From positions 4,322,030-4,386,029 of the forward strand of contig NC_134774.1 in assembly GCF_050436995.1 (NCBI RefSeq): a DNA stretch of 64,000 nucleotides. The letters are read 5' to 3'. How positions within the stretch are numbered: position 1 is the stretch's first letter; each line of letters starts with the position of its first letter. The DNA comes from Anticarsia gemmatalis. Taxonomy: Eukaryota; Arthropoda; Insecta; Lepidoptera; Erebidae. The notes below the pieces were generated by a model. The model was not told the origin of the DNA, made no database searches, and saw only the letters and a list, made by a program, of their open reading frames with translations. A program made the translations under genes and the position numbers. Shown here in pieces: positions 41,640 through 54,249 of the stretch.

Positions 41640-42076
41640 TGGTAATTGTCATATTTTTTTAATAATCATTTTTGAAATTAGTTAGACAACATTTGTACTT
41701 ATATTAATTAGGTACTATAACAATTGTTAATTATAAATAATGTAAAAAAAGGTTACACATTGATAATAACACAGTTATCAAAAAATTATAGAAATATCAA
41801 TATTACCTTAACATCGAACATTCATTCATTCAGAATATTAGAAGATAATTTTTAGTTAAATACTTATTATACCTTGGTAAAAAATCACAGATTTTCATAA
41901 TGATTTTTACATCAACTTTGAATTTAAAGTTTTGAAAACTTTCAATTAAAATGGTATGGTTATGTTGTGAAGCCAAAAACGGAGAAAATATATATAGGTT
42001 TAGGTATTATGTATCCAACAATTATTATGTGTGATTTATACTACTTAGTTTATTAATAAAAATATCATAGTAACGC

Positions 42077-42773
42077 ATTTTGTTTCACTCAACAAACCAA
42101 ATGTCCTGAAATTAGTTAATAAATGATAGTCACTCTTCGGCAAGTTTCTCAGATTTTGATAATCTAGTCAAACAGAAGGCTTAAAGGTATACGACTAAAA
42201 CGAAACGAATGTAACTTTCATTTCATAGCTGTATCAGGTTTTACTGTACAAATTGGCATAAGATTTTAGGGAATATTACCGCTTTTAGGTGGCCGGGCTG
42301 AAATATAATTTCAAGTGATTATTCTTTCTAAATATGTATTATAATTTAAAATGAAAGCGTTACATGTATTCTATATCTCTATATCTCATTATGTACTGGT
42401 ATTAGTTTTTGGTAGGTGTTGCAGTTTTACTGTTTTATGTTAACGAAATAATTTCAGCCCGGCCACCTGCAACCGCTATTATTTCGTATGCTATTGCATT
42501 TTAGGATTCGATTTTGTGTTACATATGCATAAATTATAGGGTACATTTCATCTGTAGCACAATATTGCCAGTATTTTTTGTAGATTAGTGGGAAACAAGG
42601 TGGCCGGGCTGAAAACGTCAGGCTGGCCCGGCCACTAAGAAGTGCACGTAATTTCTTTTAAAAAGAGTTACATTGAAAATGAAGGTGTTACATATATTAG
42701 TATACCCGGGTACATTGGATTGATAACAATCTCATTATTAAATTCCATGGGGCCGGGCCAGCCTGACGTACAT
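42077..42773 (-). repeat. Right terminal inverted repeat of foldback element
   Basis: 697 bp, the inverted copy of the left arm with the same length. Equal length without indels points to a young element or to gene conversion between the arms. Confidence 0.85.
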
Positions 42774-43240
42774 AGTTTTGGGGCTATACCTGCTCGAAAG
42801 GTTAAGGCAGTCAACTTCACTACGATGACGATAGTAATACAGGGTGTAATTGACAGCTAACGGTCAATAAAACATTTTAATGAAGTGATGATGACATAAC
42901 CTATAAAAATATAAACTCAAATTACTCAGGATCTCCGGTGCGCCTAATGAACATATTTATATATTTAGAGTCGGGAATTAATGCTGCATATTATAACATT
43001 TGTTTTATTTGAAGACGCAACATTTTAAAATTAGTGATTATGATGTATGAGATTTTGCCATTGTTCTTTTATTATTTAAACTTTTAGTGCGCCTAATCGG
43101 ACCTTTTAAGAAATACGTATTTGACAAAATATGGGTGCATGACCGTAGTGCGCCGACCAAGTAAAAACATGATGTAATCTAACAGACAAGTCCGGACTAC
43201 CTCATAATTCCTTGGCAATAATCATATTAGAACAGACTTT
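42774..43240. other. Non-array sequence right of the foldback element
   Basis: After the target-site duplication comes about 460 bp without cores. It contains three gtgcgcc motifs (near 42,941, 43,088 and 43,151) and no open frame of note. Array sequence resumes with the core leader at about 43,251. I recognise nothing here. Confidence 0.4.
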
Positions 43241-43250
43241 TAATGAAATT

Positions 43251-43980
43251 GGTCTTTATTCAATCAAATATCATCACAATGGACCATGACGTAATGTGTC
43301 AGAAATGCCCAGAAAATCTTAATTGTTAAATGTGATAATAAAATGTACAAATAATCATGAATAATGGTAGAGAAGCACAATCAATTACAATATTTTAATC
43401 AAATATGAGATACACGTTGTAAGAATGTGTCAGAAATGTCCAGAAAATATGAGACATGTCTTCTTGCTACATTTTATTAATGCAGTTAGTTTTTGACATT
43501 ATTTTAATTCAGAAACGTTAAAAACTCTTAAAATCCCCATTATTCAGCACGGCATTCAAATAAACAAACCCATATAGATGTTATTCTCAACTTGTCCTAA
43601 TAAACGAAATGGGTCTTGATTTAGGTAAATATCATCACAATGGACCATGACGTAATGTATCACAAATGTCCAGAAAACCCCAAAATATAATTAATTACTT
43701 TCTATGAGTGTGAACTTACTGCTCCTTCACAGACATTTTACAAAGTTCATCTCTCACGAGAAATGAGATCAAACTACATGCTTTATTAAATTTTCATGTG
43801 TTTAATCAATCGAAGGTTCAACTTGATGAATAATACATGCAATCGACTGGCTTTATATTATTATCTCTCATCTTCTCGGTACCATTATGTAAATTGACAA
43901 ACGAAATGGGTCTTGATTTAGGTAAATATCATCACAATGGACCATCACGTAATATGTCAGAAATATCCAGAAATGCTATA
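43251..43980 (+). repeat. Segmental duplicate of 58602-59315
   Basis: The B core, the spacer with an internal 3' half-core (aatgtgtcagaaatg at about 43,425) and the next two A-core units match 58602-59315 with few changes. The half-core is preceded by gatacacgttgtaag in both places, so it is an old feature of this block. Confidence 0.75.
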
Positions 43981-44714
43981 ATGTTCAGTATGACAGTGAT
44001 GTGTATAAATCGTCATTTCGATAACAACAAAACACAAACACACATAAGGATACATTCTCCTATATTACATGTATTTGAGTGCATAAATATTGCAATAAAG
44101 GCAAACCGACCATGACGTTTTAGTCAGAAATATTCAAATAACTGTTATTCACATTTAACTATCTAACTATTTTTGTCATACAATGGTCTTTATTTAATCA
44201 AATATCATCACATTGGACCATGACCTAATTTGTCAGAAATGTTCAGAAAAAAACTGTGTACATACAGCTTAAACACGGAGATAATGTTTGAAAGATATCC
44301 AAAAAATGTACTGACTGTCATTGAGAGCGAAGTGAAGTACGAACCTCTGCGAGATTCACGATAGATTTATTAACACTAATATAGTTATGAACAAGGAGTT
44401 CAGCTATTGGGAGATAATGTGGGTGAAATGAGAATGGAAAAATGTAGTAGAATAAATATCTGGTCTTTATTCAGTTAAATATCATTACAGTAGACCATGA
44501 CGTAATGTATCAGGAATGCCCAGAAAGTTGTAAAAAGTATGATACTAAAGTGAATAAATTGTGAAAACTTTTGAGTATTCGTACCAAGACAATTTTCAAT
44601 AAACCTGAAACATGAATTTGGCCTTTATTTAATCAAATATCATCACATTGGACCATGATGTAAAGTATCAGAAATGTTCAGAAAATTTCAGACATGTCTC
44701 CTCATTACATTTCT

Positions 44715-44978
44715 TTTATTAGAGGCGCCCATAGCAAGTTGCGCTCACCAGACGGTAAATGGTCTGTGGGTTAAGCAACCATTGGTGCGGTCATTCCATA
44801 GATGGGTGATCGAATAGTGGCATTTGAACTGGGCGTCGCCGTGCTTCGGAGGGTACGTAAAAAGTCGGTCTCGGCTGTTGTCTACTAAGGTAACAGTCGT
44901 TAAGCCATGTCAAAGGCCTCTCGGGCGGCTTGAACAACTTTGACACTAGGTTGACCACTAACCATACGACAAATAATA
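44715..44978 (+). mobile_element. tRNA-derived SINE, second lepidopteran type
   Basis: About 264 bp in + orientation, with ggttaagcaaccattggtgc, ccatagatgggtgatcg and, near the end, actttgacactaggttgacc, a combination I know from SINEs of moths and butterflies. It ends in an A-rich aaataata tail. An 11 bp target-site duplication ATTACATTTCT lies at 44704-44714 and 44979-44989. It is inserted in a spacer, not in a core. No coding potential. Confidence 0.8.
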
Positions 44979-46461
44979 ATTACATTTCTAAAATAATATT
45001 AAGACGACAAATAATTTATTGAAATAGTTTAGAAACTCTTAAGCCTAGATTATCCCGCACATGAATGTTATTTGTGAATAACCATCATTTACTACAAAGA
45101 TGGAAAATCAAATTGAACATTTGATAATCGAGGTGGGTCTTGAATTAGGTAAATATCATCACAATGGACCATGATATAATGTATCAGAAATGTCCAGAAT
45201 GTTTAAAATGTTTACTTTATTAAAAAGGACATAATACCAGATAATCTATGTATTAAAGTCCGAAGAAATAAAACACGATACAGCCATAGCCATTTATCTC
45301 TTTTCAAAATGGCAACATTGCTCAGAGCAACTGGTCTTTATTCAATTAAACATCATCACAGTGGACCACGACGTAATTTGTCAGAAATGTCTAGACATAA
45401 TATTGATGACATGTCGAGGTGACATGTGGCGGGAGAATACATAGTAGAAGGACCGTCGTAAGGCAAGCAGCTAGATCCCAAACTGCCAATTTTACTACAC
45501 TCGTTTTAAAAGGCGCAAACCTCAATGATCATGAAGCTCATCAAATAGAAAATGGTCTTTATTCAATTAAATATCATCACAATGGACCAAGACGCAATAT
45601 ATCAGAAATGTCCAGAAAAATTGTGTTGCATATTAGAACCGTGAAACTGTATAAATGGTAACTAGTATAATATTAGTAAAAGTTGGAATAAGCAAATAAG
45701 TGTTCACTCCAGGGTGACCGTCCCGTAACCTAGTGTCACCTGAAATGATAGTTATATGGAAATATCAATGATGGTCTTCTCGCTAAGGACAGTACGAGAT
45801 GATAAAGCATGGTTTTGCATTAAAAACATAATTAACTGTATGACGATCTAATGATATAGAGAGAAAATTTGAGAAAGTAGTTATTCTATAACTTTGAACA
45901 TGAGATAGAAAGTACGTTGTGTTTGAAACCTGGTCTTTATTCAATTAAATATCATCACAATGGACCATGACGTTATATGTCAGGAATATCCAGAAATTAT
46001 TGTGATTTTTATCCCGTCAGCAATAATACGAACACCGGAATTCTATTGTGTAAATGCGCCAAATTAGACCTGTTAAGTAATATGTATTCAGTGAGATATC
46101 AGAGCATGACAAATAACAACAGTAGATGTACTCAGTATGTTACCTTTAATTATCAATGTTAGTTATTTTGTGAAAAGTGAGAAATATACTTAAGGACCTA
46201 TACTTACCGACGTAACCATCTATATAGTTCACTATCACAATGATGAACAATCTGGTCTTTATTCAAACAAATATCATCACAATGGACCATGACGCAATAA
46301 GTCGGAAATGTCCAGAAAACTGTGTTGTATATTACAACAGAAACGACAGTCACCTGCAAAAACTGTTTGTGACCTTCTTGTTAAAAGTTCTATGATATTA
46401 TTTAACACCACCCTATTTAAAACATCAAATCCTTGAGGATTATTTCTGCAACGAGAGAAAT

Positions 46462-47508
46462 TATACTGAACTTGACTACATAATCGAAATAGGTCTTGAT
46501 TCATGTAAATATCATCACAATGGACCATGACGTAAATTGTCAGGAATGTCCAGAAAATCATTAGTCTATTATGTACGTAAATGTAGTTCGTACAAGTACT
46601 GGAGCAGTAGTTATTTAACAATTCACGAGTGTTAAGTTTCACACTAGAATATATAATATGTGGTCTCAGCTCTAGTCCCTTCGCGTGAAATGGCTCTAGA
46701 CAAACTCAAAAGTATTATAAAGACTTTTGAATCTAAGCTGACAGGAACTGGTCTTCATTCAATCAAATATCATTACATTGGACCATGACGTAATTGGTCA
46801 GAAATGTCCAGAAAACTGTGTTGTATGTTAGAACTGTATAAATGTATGTTAAGTAAGTTAGTATTAGTACAAGTTAGAGTGAGTGCCTACTACAGGTTGA
46901 CTGTCCCGGACCCTAGAGTTACCAGAAATGATAGTCCTATGAAAATATACAATTATGAACTTCTTGCTGAGGACAGTGCGAGATTATTAAACAGCATAAG
47001 TAAACCCACAGAGAGTGAATAAACCGCGTTTGTTAATTTTATTTGAAATTGGTCATTATTCAATCAAATATCATCGCAATGGGCCATGACGTAATGTATC
47101 AGGAATGCCTAGAAAGTTGAAATAATAAGTATGACACTGAAGTGAATAAATTGTGAAAACTTTTGAGTACTCCTACCATGACAATTTTCATAAAACCTCA
47201 AACACGAATTTGGTCTTTATTCAATCAAATATCCCCACTTTGGACCATGACGTACTGTGACAAAAATATCTAGAAATATTGAAATAGAGAACTAAATTCG
47301 TTGAAATAAAAAAATAACCATTTGTTCAGAAAAGTATAATTAACGCATCTGCAGTGAAATAACATTTTAATTGCAACAACTACAAACTTGTGAAGTATAT
47401 ATATAATCTTGTAATTGTCCATGGTGTCGCCGCTATCGCCTGCTAATATTCTTGAAATATTGGCTAAAACATGGTCTTTTTTCAATCAAATATCATCACA
47501 ATGGACCA
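46462..47508 (+). repeat. Segmental duplicate of 4486-5525
   Basis: Partner of 4486-5525. Homology stops inside the core near 47,508, where the sequence switches from ggacca to aagaaagatgg. The breakpoint therefore lies within a conserved core, as expected if recombination between units uses the cores. Confidence 0.8.
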
Positions 47509-49580
47509 AGAAAGATGGAACAAGAAAAATTTTAAACGATTCCTCTTTATACATTATAATAATAACGCAAGATCATGACGTTTTATACTACTTACATATA
47601 TGTATATTCTATCATTCAGCACAAAAATCCGAGCTAGATCAGAGGCCGATCAAACATTAAATTGAACTTGCCTCGATAAACTACATGGGTCTCAATTTAG
47701 GTAAATATCATCACAATGAACCATGACGTAATGCAACAGAAATGCCCGATTATTGAATGACTGATTGATAGAAGTTACTGAACGATGGCGAAAAGTAATG
47801 GCTGGATACAGATTAGACCCTAAAAATCATAATATGCTTAAGAATTCAAGTTAAATGGTCTTTATTCAATTAAAAATCATTACAATGGACCATGACATAA
47901 TGCGTCAGAAATGTCCAGAAAATGTAAGATGGTTCGCAAACGTTGAGAAACTCTTACAACGGAGACTGAACTAAAAATGAACCGATATTCAGAATTTGAA
48001 CCTTTGTTAACGAAATGGGTCTTGACTTAGATAAATATCATCACAATGAACCATGACATAATTTATAGGAAATATCCAGAAAACGTCATCATGAAATATA
48101 TACGGCTTATTGCGCACGCATGCCGCTGAATAAAATCACCAATATGTTAATAATTGTGTCCCGATCATTGTTACATTTCAGTTGAACAATCAAACATTGT
48201 AGTGTTGAGCCCTACTTAGCTTCAGCGCTAACCCAAATGCCTCTTTAATTTCAAAATTAAAGAAGTGCTAATCTGGCATTTCATACATGAACGGGTCTTA
48301 ATTTATGTAAATATCATCACAATGGACCATGACGTAATGTGTCCGAGATGTCCATAAAGTTCCTATATGAAGTATAACAGTGATGTGCATAAAACGTCAC
48401 AAATAATGACAAGAAAGCACACAGAGCTCAAATAATTAGTAAAAAACATTTCACAAATAATTATAGTAATTCAGTATTATAAATCTGGTCTTTATTCAAT
48501 CAAATATCATCACAATGGACCATGACGTAATGTGTCAGAAATGTCCAGTAAATCCTGAGTGTGTGGAAGAGAAATTATCGCCCACGTTACTGAGCATTAA
48601 TTTTACAGAATACTTCACTAGCGTCGAGGCAGTAATGTTGCGACTCAGCAATGACATGTGAAAAACTGGTCTTTATTCAATCAAATATCACCCCGATGAA
48701 CCATGACGTAATATATCAGAAATGTCCAGAAAACGTTAATTGTTTATTAAGCCTGAAGGCCGAGATCATCCTCGACCAACATCAAGATAGAGAATTGACC
48801 TATCGAAGGATATTATATCTTGTAGGTCAAACTACATCATCGAGGATGACGTAAAGACGTATTAATGTTCATTAGAGATTCTTCTATATTACAGAAATAC
48901 ACTGAGTTAGAACGCTTCTGAAAAACATACACATAATATACGATATTGTCTGTCTACATATGGTAGTTTTATATTATTCAGTATGAAAACATGGTCTTTA
49001 TTCAATAAAATATCGTCACATTGGACCATGACGTAATTTGTCAGGAATGTCCTTGAATTGATGGCTGGATGGAGGACCTAGAGACAGATCTATATTCTGA
49101 ACTTGCCTTGATAAACGAAATGGGTCTTGATTTAGGTAAATATCATCACAATGAACCATGACGTAATGTGTCGGGAATGTTCAGACAAATGTTTGATAAT
49201 GCAGTACATGAGGTACATTTTAATACTAACAAGTTAAAGTCAGTATAGAATAAGATGGTAACTAGCAGTCAAATAAGCAAATTTTATTCAAAGTCGAAAA
49301 CACTTTGTATATAATATTCATTAATGTGACGCGATATCACGATCAACAAGGAACTGGGATCTAGAAGTTAACGAACACTTGAACAAGTCTGGTCTTTATT
49401 CAATCAAATATCATCACTTTGGACCATGACGTAATGTGACAAAAATATTCAGAAATTTCATTGAAATAGAGAACTAAATTCGTTGAAATAAAAAAATAAC
49501 CATTTGTTCAGAAAAGTATAATTAACGCATCTGCAGTTAAATTACATTTTAATTGCAACAACTACAAACATCTGAAGTAT

Positions 49581-49715
49581 ATATGTTACTGTAAAAGCCC
49601 GAACGGTGGTAAATCCTAAGATTTTCCGGTATAACCTAAGATTTACCAACTCGCAATGGTCATACCACTAACCGTATGGTTAGTGGTCAACCTAGTGTCA
49701 AAGTTATTACTACTT
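49581..49715 (-). mobile_element. SINE 3'-end remnant plus small hairpin repeat
   Basis: On the minus strand, 49672-49714 matches the last 43 bp of the SINE type at 44715-44978 (actttgacactaggttgacc to accatacg). It overlaps a perfect palindrome with arms ccactaacc and ggttagtgg (49665-49686). To its left, ggtaaatc and gatttacc (about 49,610-49,649) form another inverted pair around gattttccggtataac. This is debris of short dispersed repeats that split a spacer; the spacer resumes at about 49,716 (gttggaataagtaaataag). Confidence 0.55.
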
Positions 49716-49910
49716 AGTTGAAAGTTGGAATAAGTAAATAAGTGTTCACTCCAGGGTGACCGTCCCGTAACCTAGTGTCACCTGAAATGATAGTTATATG
49801 GAAATATCAATGATGGTCTTCTCGCTAACGACAGTACGAAATGATCAAACACCGCTTCGCATTAAAAACAATAATTAACTATAAATATGACGATCTAATG
49901 ATATAGAGAG
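49716..49910 (+). repeat. Spacer remnant left of the palindrome
   Basis: This matches the spacer family at 14,360-14,550 and 45,680-45,870 (gtgttcactccagggtgacc, then gatctaatgatatagagag). Its continuation reappears at 51,360, after the palindrome. The family's hairpin arms have decayed here (gtgaccgtc against gatagttat). Confidence 0.7.
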
Positions 49911-50286
49911 AAAGGAGATCATCCATTTTGGGCCTTTTTTCAAAGTGCCGGCCAACAAAAAAAAGTGGCATGTATCGATAGAGCTAGCCATTTGAAGCAA
50001 TAGTTAGTATGGCACGAAACCGGTAGGATCGCTTTGAACCGAGTTATACAGGTTTGAAGATTTATAATATTCAAACATTAATTCATTTCTGAAAGTGCTG
50101 TAAAACATAAAATAATGATTGATTTTGCTAGAATTAACTATCTAAAGCAAACGACCACTCTCAAGTTGATTTAAGGTCGTAAGCACACGTATCAACTCGG
50201 AAACGGGTCGTCACCGTATCAACTCGAGCTCATCAGTATTATTTGTATGTAATTCCCTACTGTAACACACTTATCGGAATCGTTAT

Positions 50287-50499
50287 GTGATCGCCCCGGC
50301 TCACGACCATAGGAGTGGTTCGTATGCGCATTATGCATACACCAGCACCCAGGGTGGAGTGCAGGACTATGTGCAAATTCCGATAGAAGGGCGGGCATAC
50401 CTTCTAAACCGCAACATGTGTCCTCATAACAAGGGCCCTCATCACAAATGGTGCCCGAAGCACAAAATATTGTTCCACATGCCGATGAGTCGGACATAA
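50287..50499 (+). CDS. 70-codon open frame in the left arm, doubtful
   Basis: The frame includes CPHNKGPHHKWCPKHK, a Cys/His pattern with no family I recognise. The mirrored arm encodes the identical 70 residues on the other strand (50759-50971). The one arm difference I noted inside it (gcg to gca) is silent in this frame but changes Ala to Val in the overlapping 92-codon frame. A single site proves little, but of the two frames this one is the better candidate. It could equally be chance in conserved transposon DNA. Confidence 0.2.
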   Translation: MIAPAHDHRSGSYAHYAYTSTQGGVQDYVQIPIEGRAYLLNRNMCPHNKGPHHKWCPKHKILFHMPMSRT

Positions 50500-50758
50500 C
50501 AACCCAACGGCAACACTCTAGGTGACCTCTTACCTAGACGATGGTTTGATAGTTGCACACAATCGAGGGTGCGGCCTCTTAGGTGCGAGTTTGATTCCCC
50601 CGGCGCCTCAATGCGTCGCAACTGGACTGGTCACTGGCGACTAGCGCAAGGTCAGCGCATCCTCCCTTAGCGAACCCAAGGGGCCGCACCCTCGATTGTG
50701 TGCAACTATCAAACCATCGTCTAGGTAAGAGGTCACCTAGAGTGTTGCCGTTGGGTTG

Positions 50759-50971
50759 TTATGTCCGACTCATCGGCATGTGGAACAATATTTTGTGCTT
50801 CGGGCACCATTTGTGATGAGGGCCCTTGTTATGAGGACACATGTTGCGGTTTAGAAGGTATGCCCGCCCTTCTATCGGAATTTGCACATAGTCCTGCACT
50901 CCACCCTGGGTGCTGGTGTATGCATAATGTGCATACGAACCACTCCTATGGTCGTGAGCCGGGGCGATCAC
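50759..50971 (-). CDS. 70-codon open frame in the right arm, doubtful
   Basis: Mirror copy of the frame at 50287-50499 with the same predicted product. An antisense frame of 92 codons (50761-51039 +, 50219-50497 -) overlaps it almost fully. No promoter or ribosome context could be judged. Confidence 0.2.
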   Translation of the reverse strand: MIAPAHDHRSGSYAHYAYTSTQGGVQDYVQIPIEGRAYLLNRNMCPHNKGPHHKWCPKHKILFHMPMSRT

Positions 50972-52187
50972 ATAACGATTCCGATAAGTGTGTTACAGTA
51001 GGGAATTACATACAAATAATACTGATGAGCTCGAGTTGATACTGTGACGACCCGTTTCCGAGTTGATACGTGTGCTTACGACCTTAAATCAACTTCAGAG
51101 TGGTCGTTTGCTTTAGATAGTTAATTCTAGCAAAATCAATCATTATTTTATGTTTCATAGCACTTTCAGAAATGAATTAATGTTTGAATATTATGAATCT
51201 TCAAACCTGTATAACTCGGTTCAAAGCGATCCTACCGGTTTCGTGCCATACTAACTATTGCTTCAAATGGCTAGCTCTATCGATACATGCCACTTTTTTT
51301 TGTTGGCCGGCACTTTGAAAAAAGGCCCAAAAATGTATGGAGCGTGGATGATCTCCTTTGAGAATGGAGTTATTCTATACCTTTGAACATGAGATAGAAA
51401 GTACGTCGTGTTTGAAACCCGGTCTTTATTCAATTAAATATCATCACAATGGACCATGACGTAATGTGTCAGAAATGTCCAGGAAATATACGACGAGGAT
51501 CAAAGCAACTCTAAGCATTATATTGAACTTGCCTTGATAAACGAAATGGGTCTTGATTTATATAAATATCATCACAATGGACCACGACGTAATGTGTCAG
51601 AAATGTCCAGAGAATTTAAGATTGTTCGAAAACATTGAGAAACTCTTACAAAAGAGACAAATCTAGTTGTAGTCAAAGATTCAGAATTTGCGATTCAGAA
51701 ATTCCATGAAAGAAAAAGGTCTTGACTTAAGTAAATATCATCACATTGGACCATGACGTAATTTATCAGAAATGTCCAGAAAGTTGTGATTCTAAGTATG
51801 ACGCTGAAGTGAATAAATTGTGAAAACTTTTGAGTATTCCTACCAAGACAATTTTCATTAAACCTTAAACATGAATTTGGTCTTTATTCAATTGAATATC
51901 ATCACAATGGACCATGACATAATTTGTCAGAAATGTCCAGTAAATCCTGAGTGTAATACAAATAATAAATACAAGAATTCTATTAATTAAATTTAAATAC
52001 GTCAAATCGGACCTGTTAAGTAATACGTATTCAGTGAGATATCAGAGTATGACCAATAACAAGAACAGATGTACTCAGTATGTTACCTTTAATCATCAAT
52101 CTTAGTTGTTTTATATTTAATACTTGAGTACCTATAACTAGCGACGTAAGCATATATATAGTTCACAATCACATTGATGAACAATCT

Positions 52188-53060
52188 GGTCTTTATTCAA
52201 ATAAATATCATCACAATGGACCATGACATAATGTATCGGAAATGTCCAGGAAAAATGTAATACTATTAAGAACCGTAACTTTTTAAATCGTTAGGTATAA
52301 AATTAAAGAAACAACATATTATTTTTATGTTCATAATATGACAAATTCATCGTTACTGGCAATACATTTAAAGTTGTTAGTACGTTTGCAGTAATCTATC
52401 GGAGAAGTCAGAAATATCGAGAACAACTTTTTAGCTCATTTTAACCGTAAAAATCTATAAATGGTAAGTAAGTTAATATAAGTACTAGTCAGAGTACTTA
52501 CAAAGTAAAGTTAACTATCTAACGTTATATTTTCAGTAAGCCTGAATACAATAATTTAACAACACTAGGAACTTTGCATCCAAAATTTCCATATTATGTT
52601 CAATATGTGTCTGAAAAACTGGTCTTTATTTAATCAATTATCATAACAATGGACCATGACGTAATGTGTCAGAAATGTCCAGAAAATGTTCTGCAACGTT
52701 AAGAAACTCTTAAAACTTCGATTATTCAGAAAAAAGAGGCGCAAACTTGTCTTGATAAATTAAATGGGTCTTGATTTATGTAAATTTGTGATTTACGGAA
52801 ATGTCCAGAAAACGTTAATTGCATATTAAGCCTAAAGACGGAGATCATCCTCGACCAACATCAAGATAGAGAATTGACCAATCGAAGGATATTATATCTT
52901 GTAGGTCAAACTACATCATCGAGGATGACGTAAAGACGTATTAATGTTCATTAGAGATTCTTCTGTATTATAGAAATACACTGAGTTAGAACGCTTCTGA
53001 AAAACATACACATAACATTCGATATTGTCATATAGCGTTAGGTAAGTTATAATATTCAGT
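52188..53060 (+). repeat. Paralogue of 2269-2600 plus 3626-4150 without the TRIM insertion
   Basis: This block runs through the same spacers as 2269-4150 but reads gttaactatctaacg without interruption at about 52,511-52,525, where the other copy holds the 1 kb LTR element. It also shares the cut A core (gtaaatttgtgatttacgg) at 52,769. It gives the pre-insertion sequence and orders the events: unit duplication first, TRIM insertion later. Confidence 0.85.
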
Positions 53061-54249
53061 ATGAAAACATGGTCTTTATTCAATAAAATATCGTCACATT
53101 AGACCACGACGTAATGTGTCAGAAATGTCCTTAAATTAAACTTGCCTTGATAAACGAAATGGGTCTTGATTTAGGTAAATATCATCACAATGGACCGTGA
53201 CGTAATGTATCAGGAATGCCCTTAAATTAAACTTGCCTTGATAAACGAAATGGGTCTTGATTTATGTAAATATCATCACAATGGACCATGATGTAATTTA
53301 TCAGGAATGTCCAGAAAAACTGTGTGGTGTACTAAGCTTATATGGTCAACTTATAAAAATATCCAGAAAAACAACTAACAAAGAAGAGAAGAACTCGGGA
53401 CCTGCTTTATAACAGGATACTGGAAGCGGCTGCTCCACCTTGTCTCATAAATATGGACAGCATAGTCTCCGGGGCACTCTTCATTGTCAGTGTAAATAAA
53501 GCTTGCTATTCGGTGCTGCTTTTCGAAGCCATGAAAATCAGCTCAAGCACAATCATCTAAATTAAATGGTCTTTATTCAATCAAATACCATCACATTGGA
53601 CCATGATATAAAGTATCAGAAATGTCCAGAATTTTTAAAATGTTTATTTATTAAAAAAGACAACAGATCGTATAACGATCATACGAGTTCCATCGTAACT
53701 TAACAGAAGGTAAAGAGCATAATTCTCAAGTCAGTCATCAGCTCCTCTACCTCCCTTTTATAGCGGACACATTCCATTAACAAAATGAATTAACAAAAAT
53801 TCTCAATGGTTCAACATACCAGAAAGTTTAACTTTTTAATGAACTCCTTGAAGGGGTGATTACGGAGAAATACCTAATCTTGTTTTGTGACATGGCAACA
53901 TAGCTCAGAGAAATTGGTCTTTATTCAATCAAATATCATCTGGAACATGACGTTATTTGTCAGAAATGTCCAAAAAATGTCAGTCATGTCTTCTCATTAC
54001 ATTTCAATAATAATCATTACCTATTATCACTCAGGTACGTCCAAAACTCGGAATACTTTGATAAAAAATATAGTAGACAAAGTATTAGATTGAACTTTGA
54101 TAAACGAAATGGGTCCTGATTTACGTAAATATCATCACAATGGGCCAAGACGTAATTTGTCAGAAATGTCCAGAAAATCTACATTGTACAAAAAGCATTT
54201 AACATACAAAATTCACATTCAAAAGAAGAGGACATTATTTTGTTCTTCT

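Larger units (their letters stand above)
40943..42773 (+). mobile_element. Foldback transposon with 697 bp terminal inverted repeats
   Basis: Two arms of 697 bp each (40943-41639 and 42077-42773) are inverted copies, apparently without indels, around a 437 bp AT-rich centre. The ends read ATGTACGTCAGGCTGG and its complement. The 8 bp AGTTTTGG lies directly outside both ends (40935-40942 and 42774-42781), and a preceding T allows a 9 bp reading. The arms hold several copies of ggccgggctgaa in both orientations, which is subrepeat structure as in Foldback-type elements. No transposase frame exists, so it is non-autonomous. An 8-9 bp duplication fits hAT or Mutator/Foldback-type transposases; I cannot choose between them. 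Confidence 0.85.
43241..49580 (+). repeat. Core-spacer array, block 5
   Basis: Cores near 43251B, 43425 (3' half only), 43612A, 43910A, 44186B, 44461B, 44623B, 45136A, 45334B, 45554B, 45931B, 46254B, 46491A, 46750B, 47050B, 47212B, 47473B (cut), 47687A, 47857B, 48018A, 48293A, 48487B, 48668B, 48993B, 49127A and 49390B. All are on the + strand. The spacer after 44,623 carries a SINE. No host gene is supported. Confidence 0.9.
49911..51359 (+). mobile_element. 1.45 kb near-perfect palindromic element
   Basis: Arms of about 670 bp (49911-50576 and 50682-51359) are inverted copies around a centre of about 105 bp. The tips read AAAGGAGATCATCCA and its complement. The left arm lacks about 11-14 bp near its tip, and elsewhere differences are rare. 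Paralogous spacers near 14.54 and 45.86 kb read gagagaaaatttgag without the insert, so it entered at that A/T run; no duplicated target is visible. The centre contains gagtttgattccccc, weakly like a pol III B box. No transposase is present. Superfamily unassigned. Confidence 0.8.

Noticed and set aside
50219..50497. 92-codon frame antisense to the 70-codon frame in the palindrome
   Set aside because: The one arm difference noted in the shared segment changes a residue here but is silent in the overlapping frame, so it is more likely the shadow. The same applies to 50761-51039.
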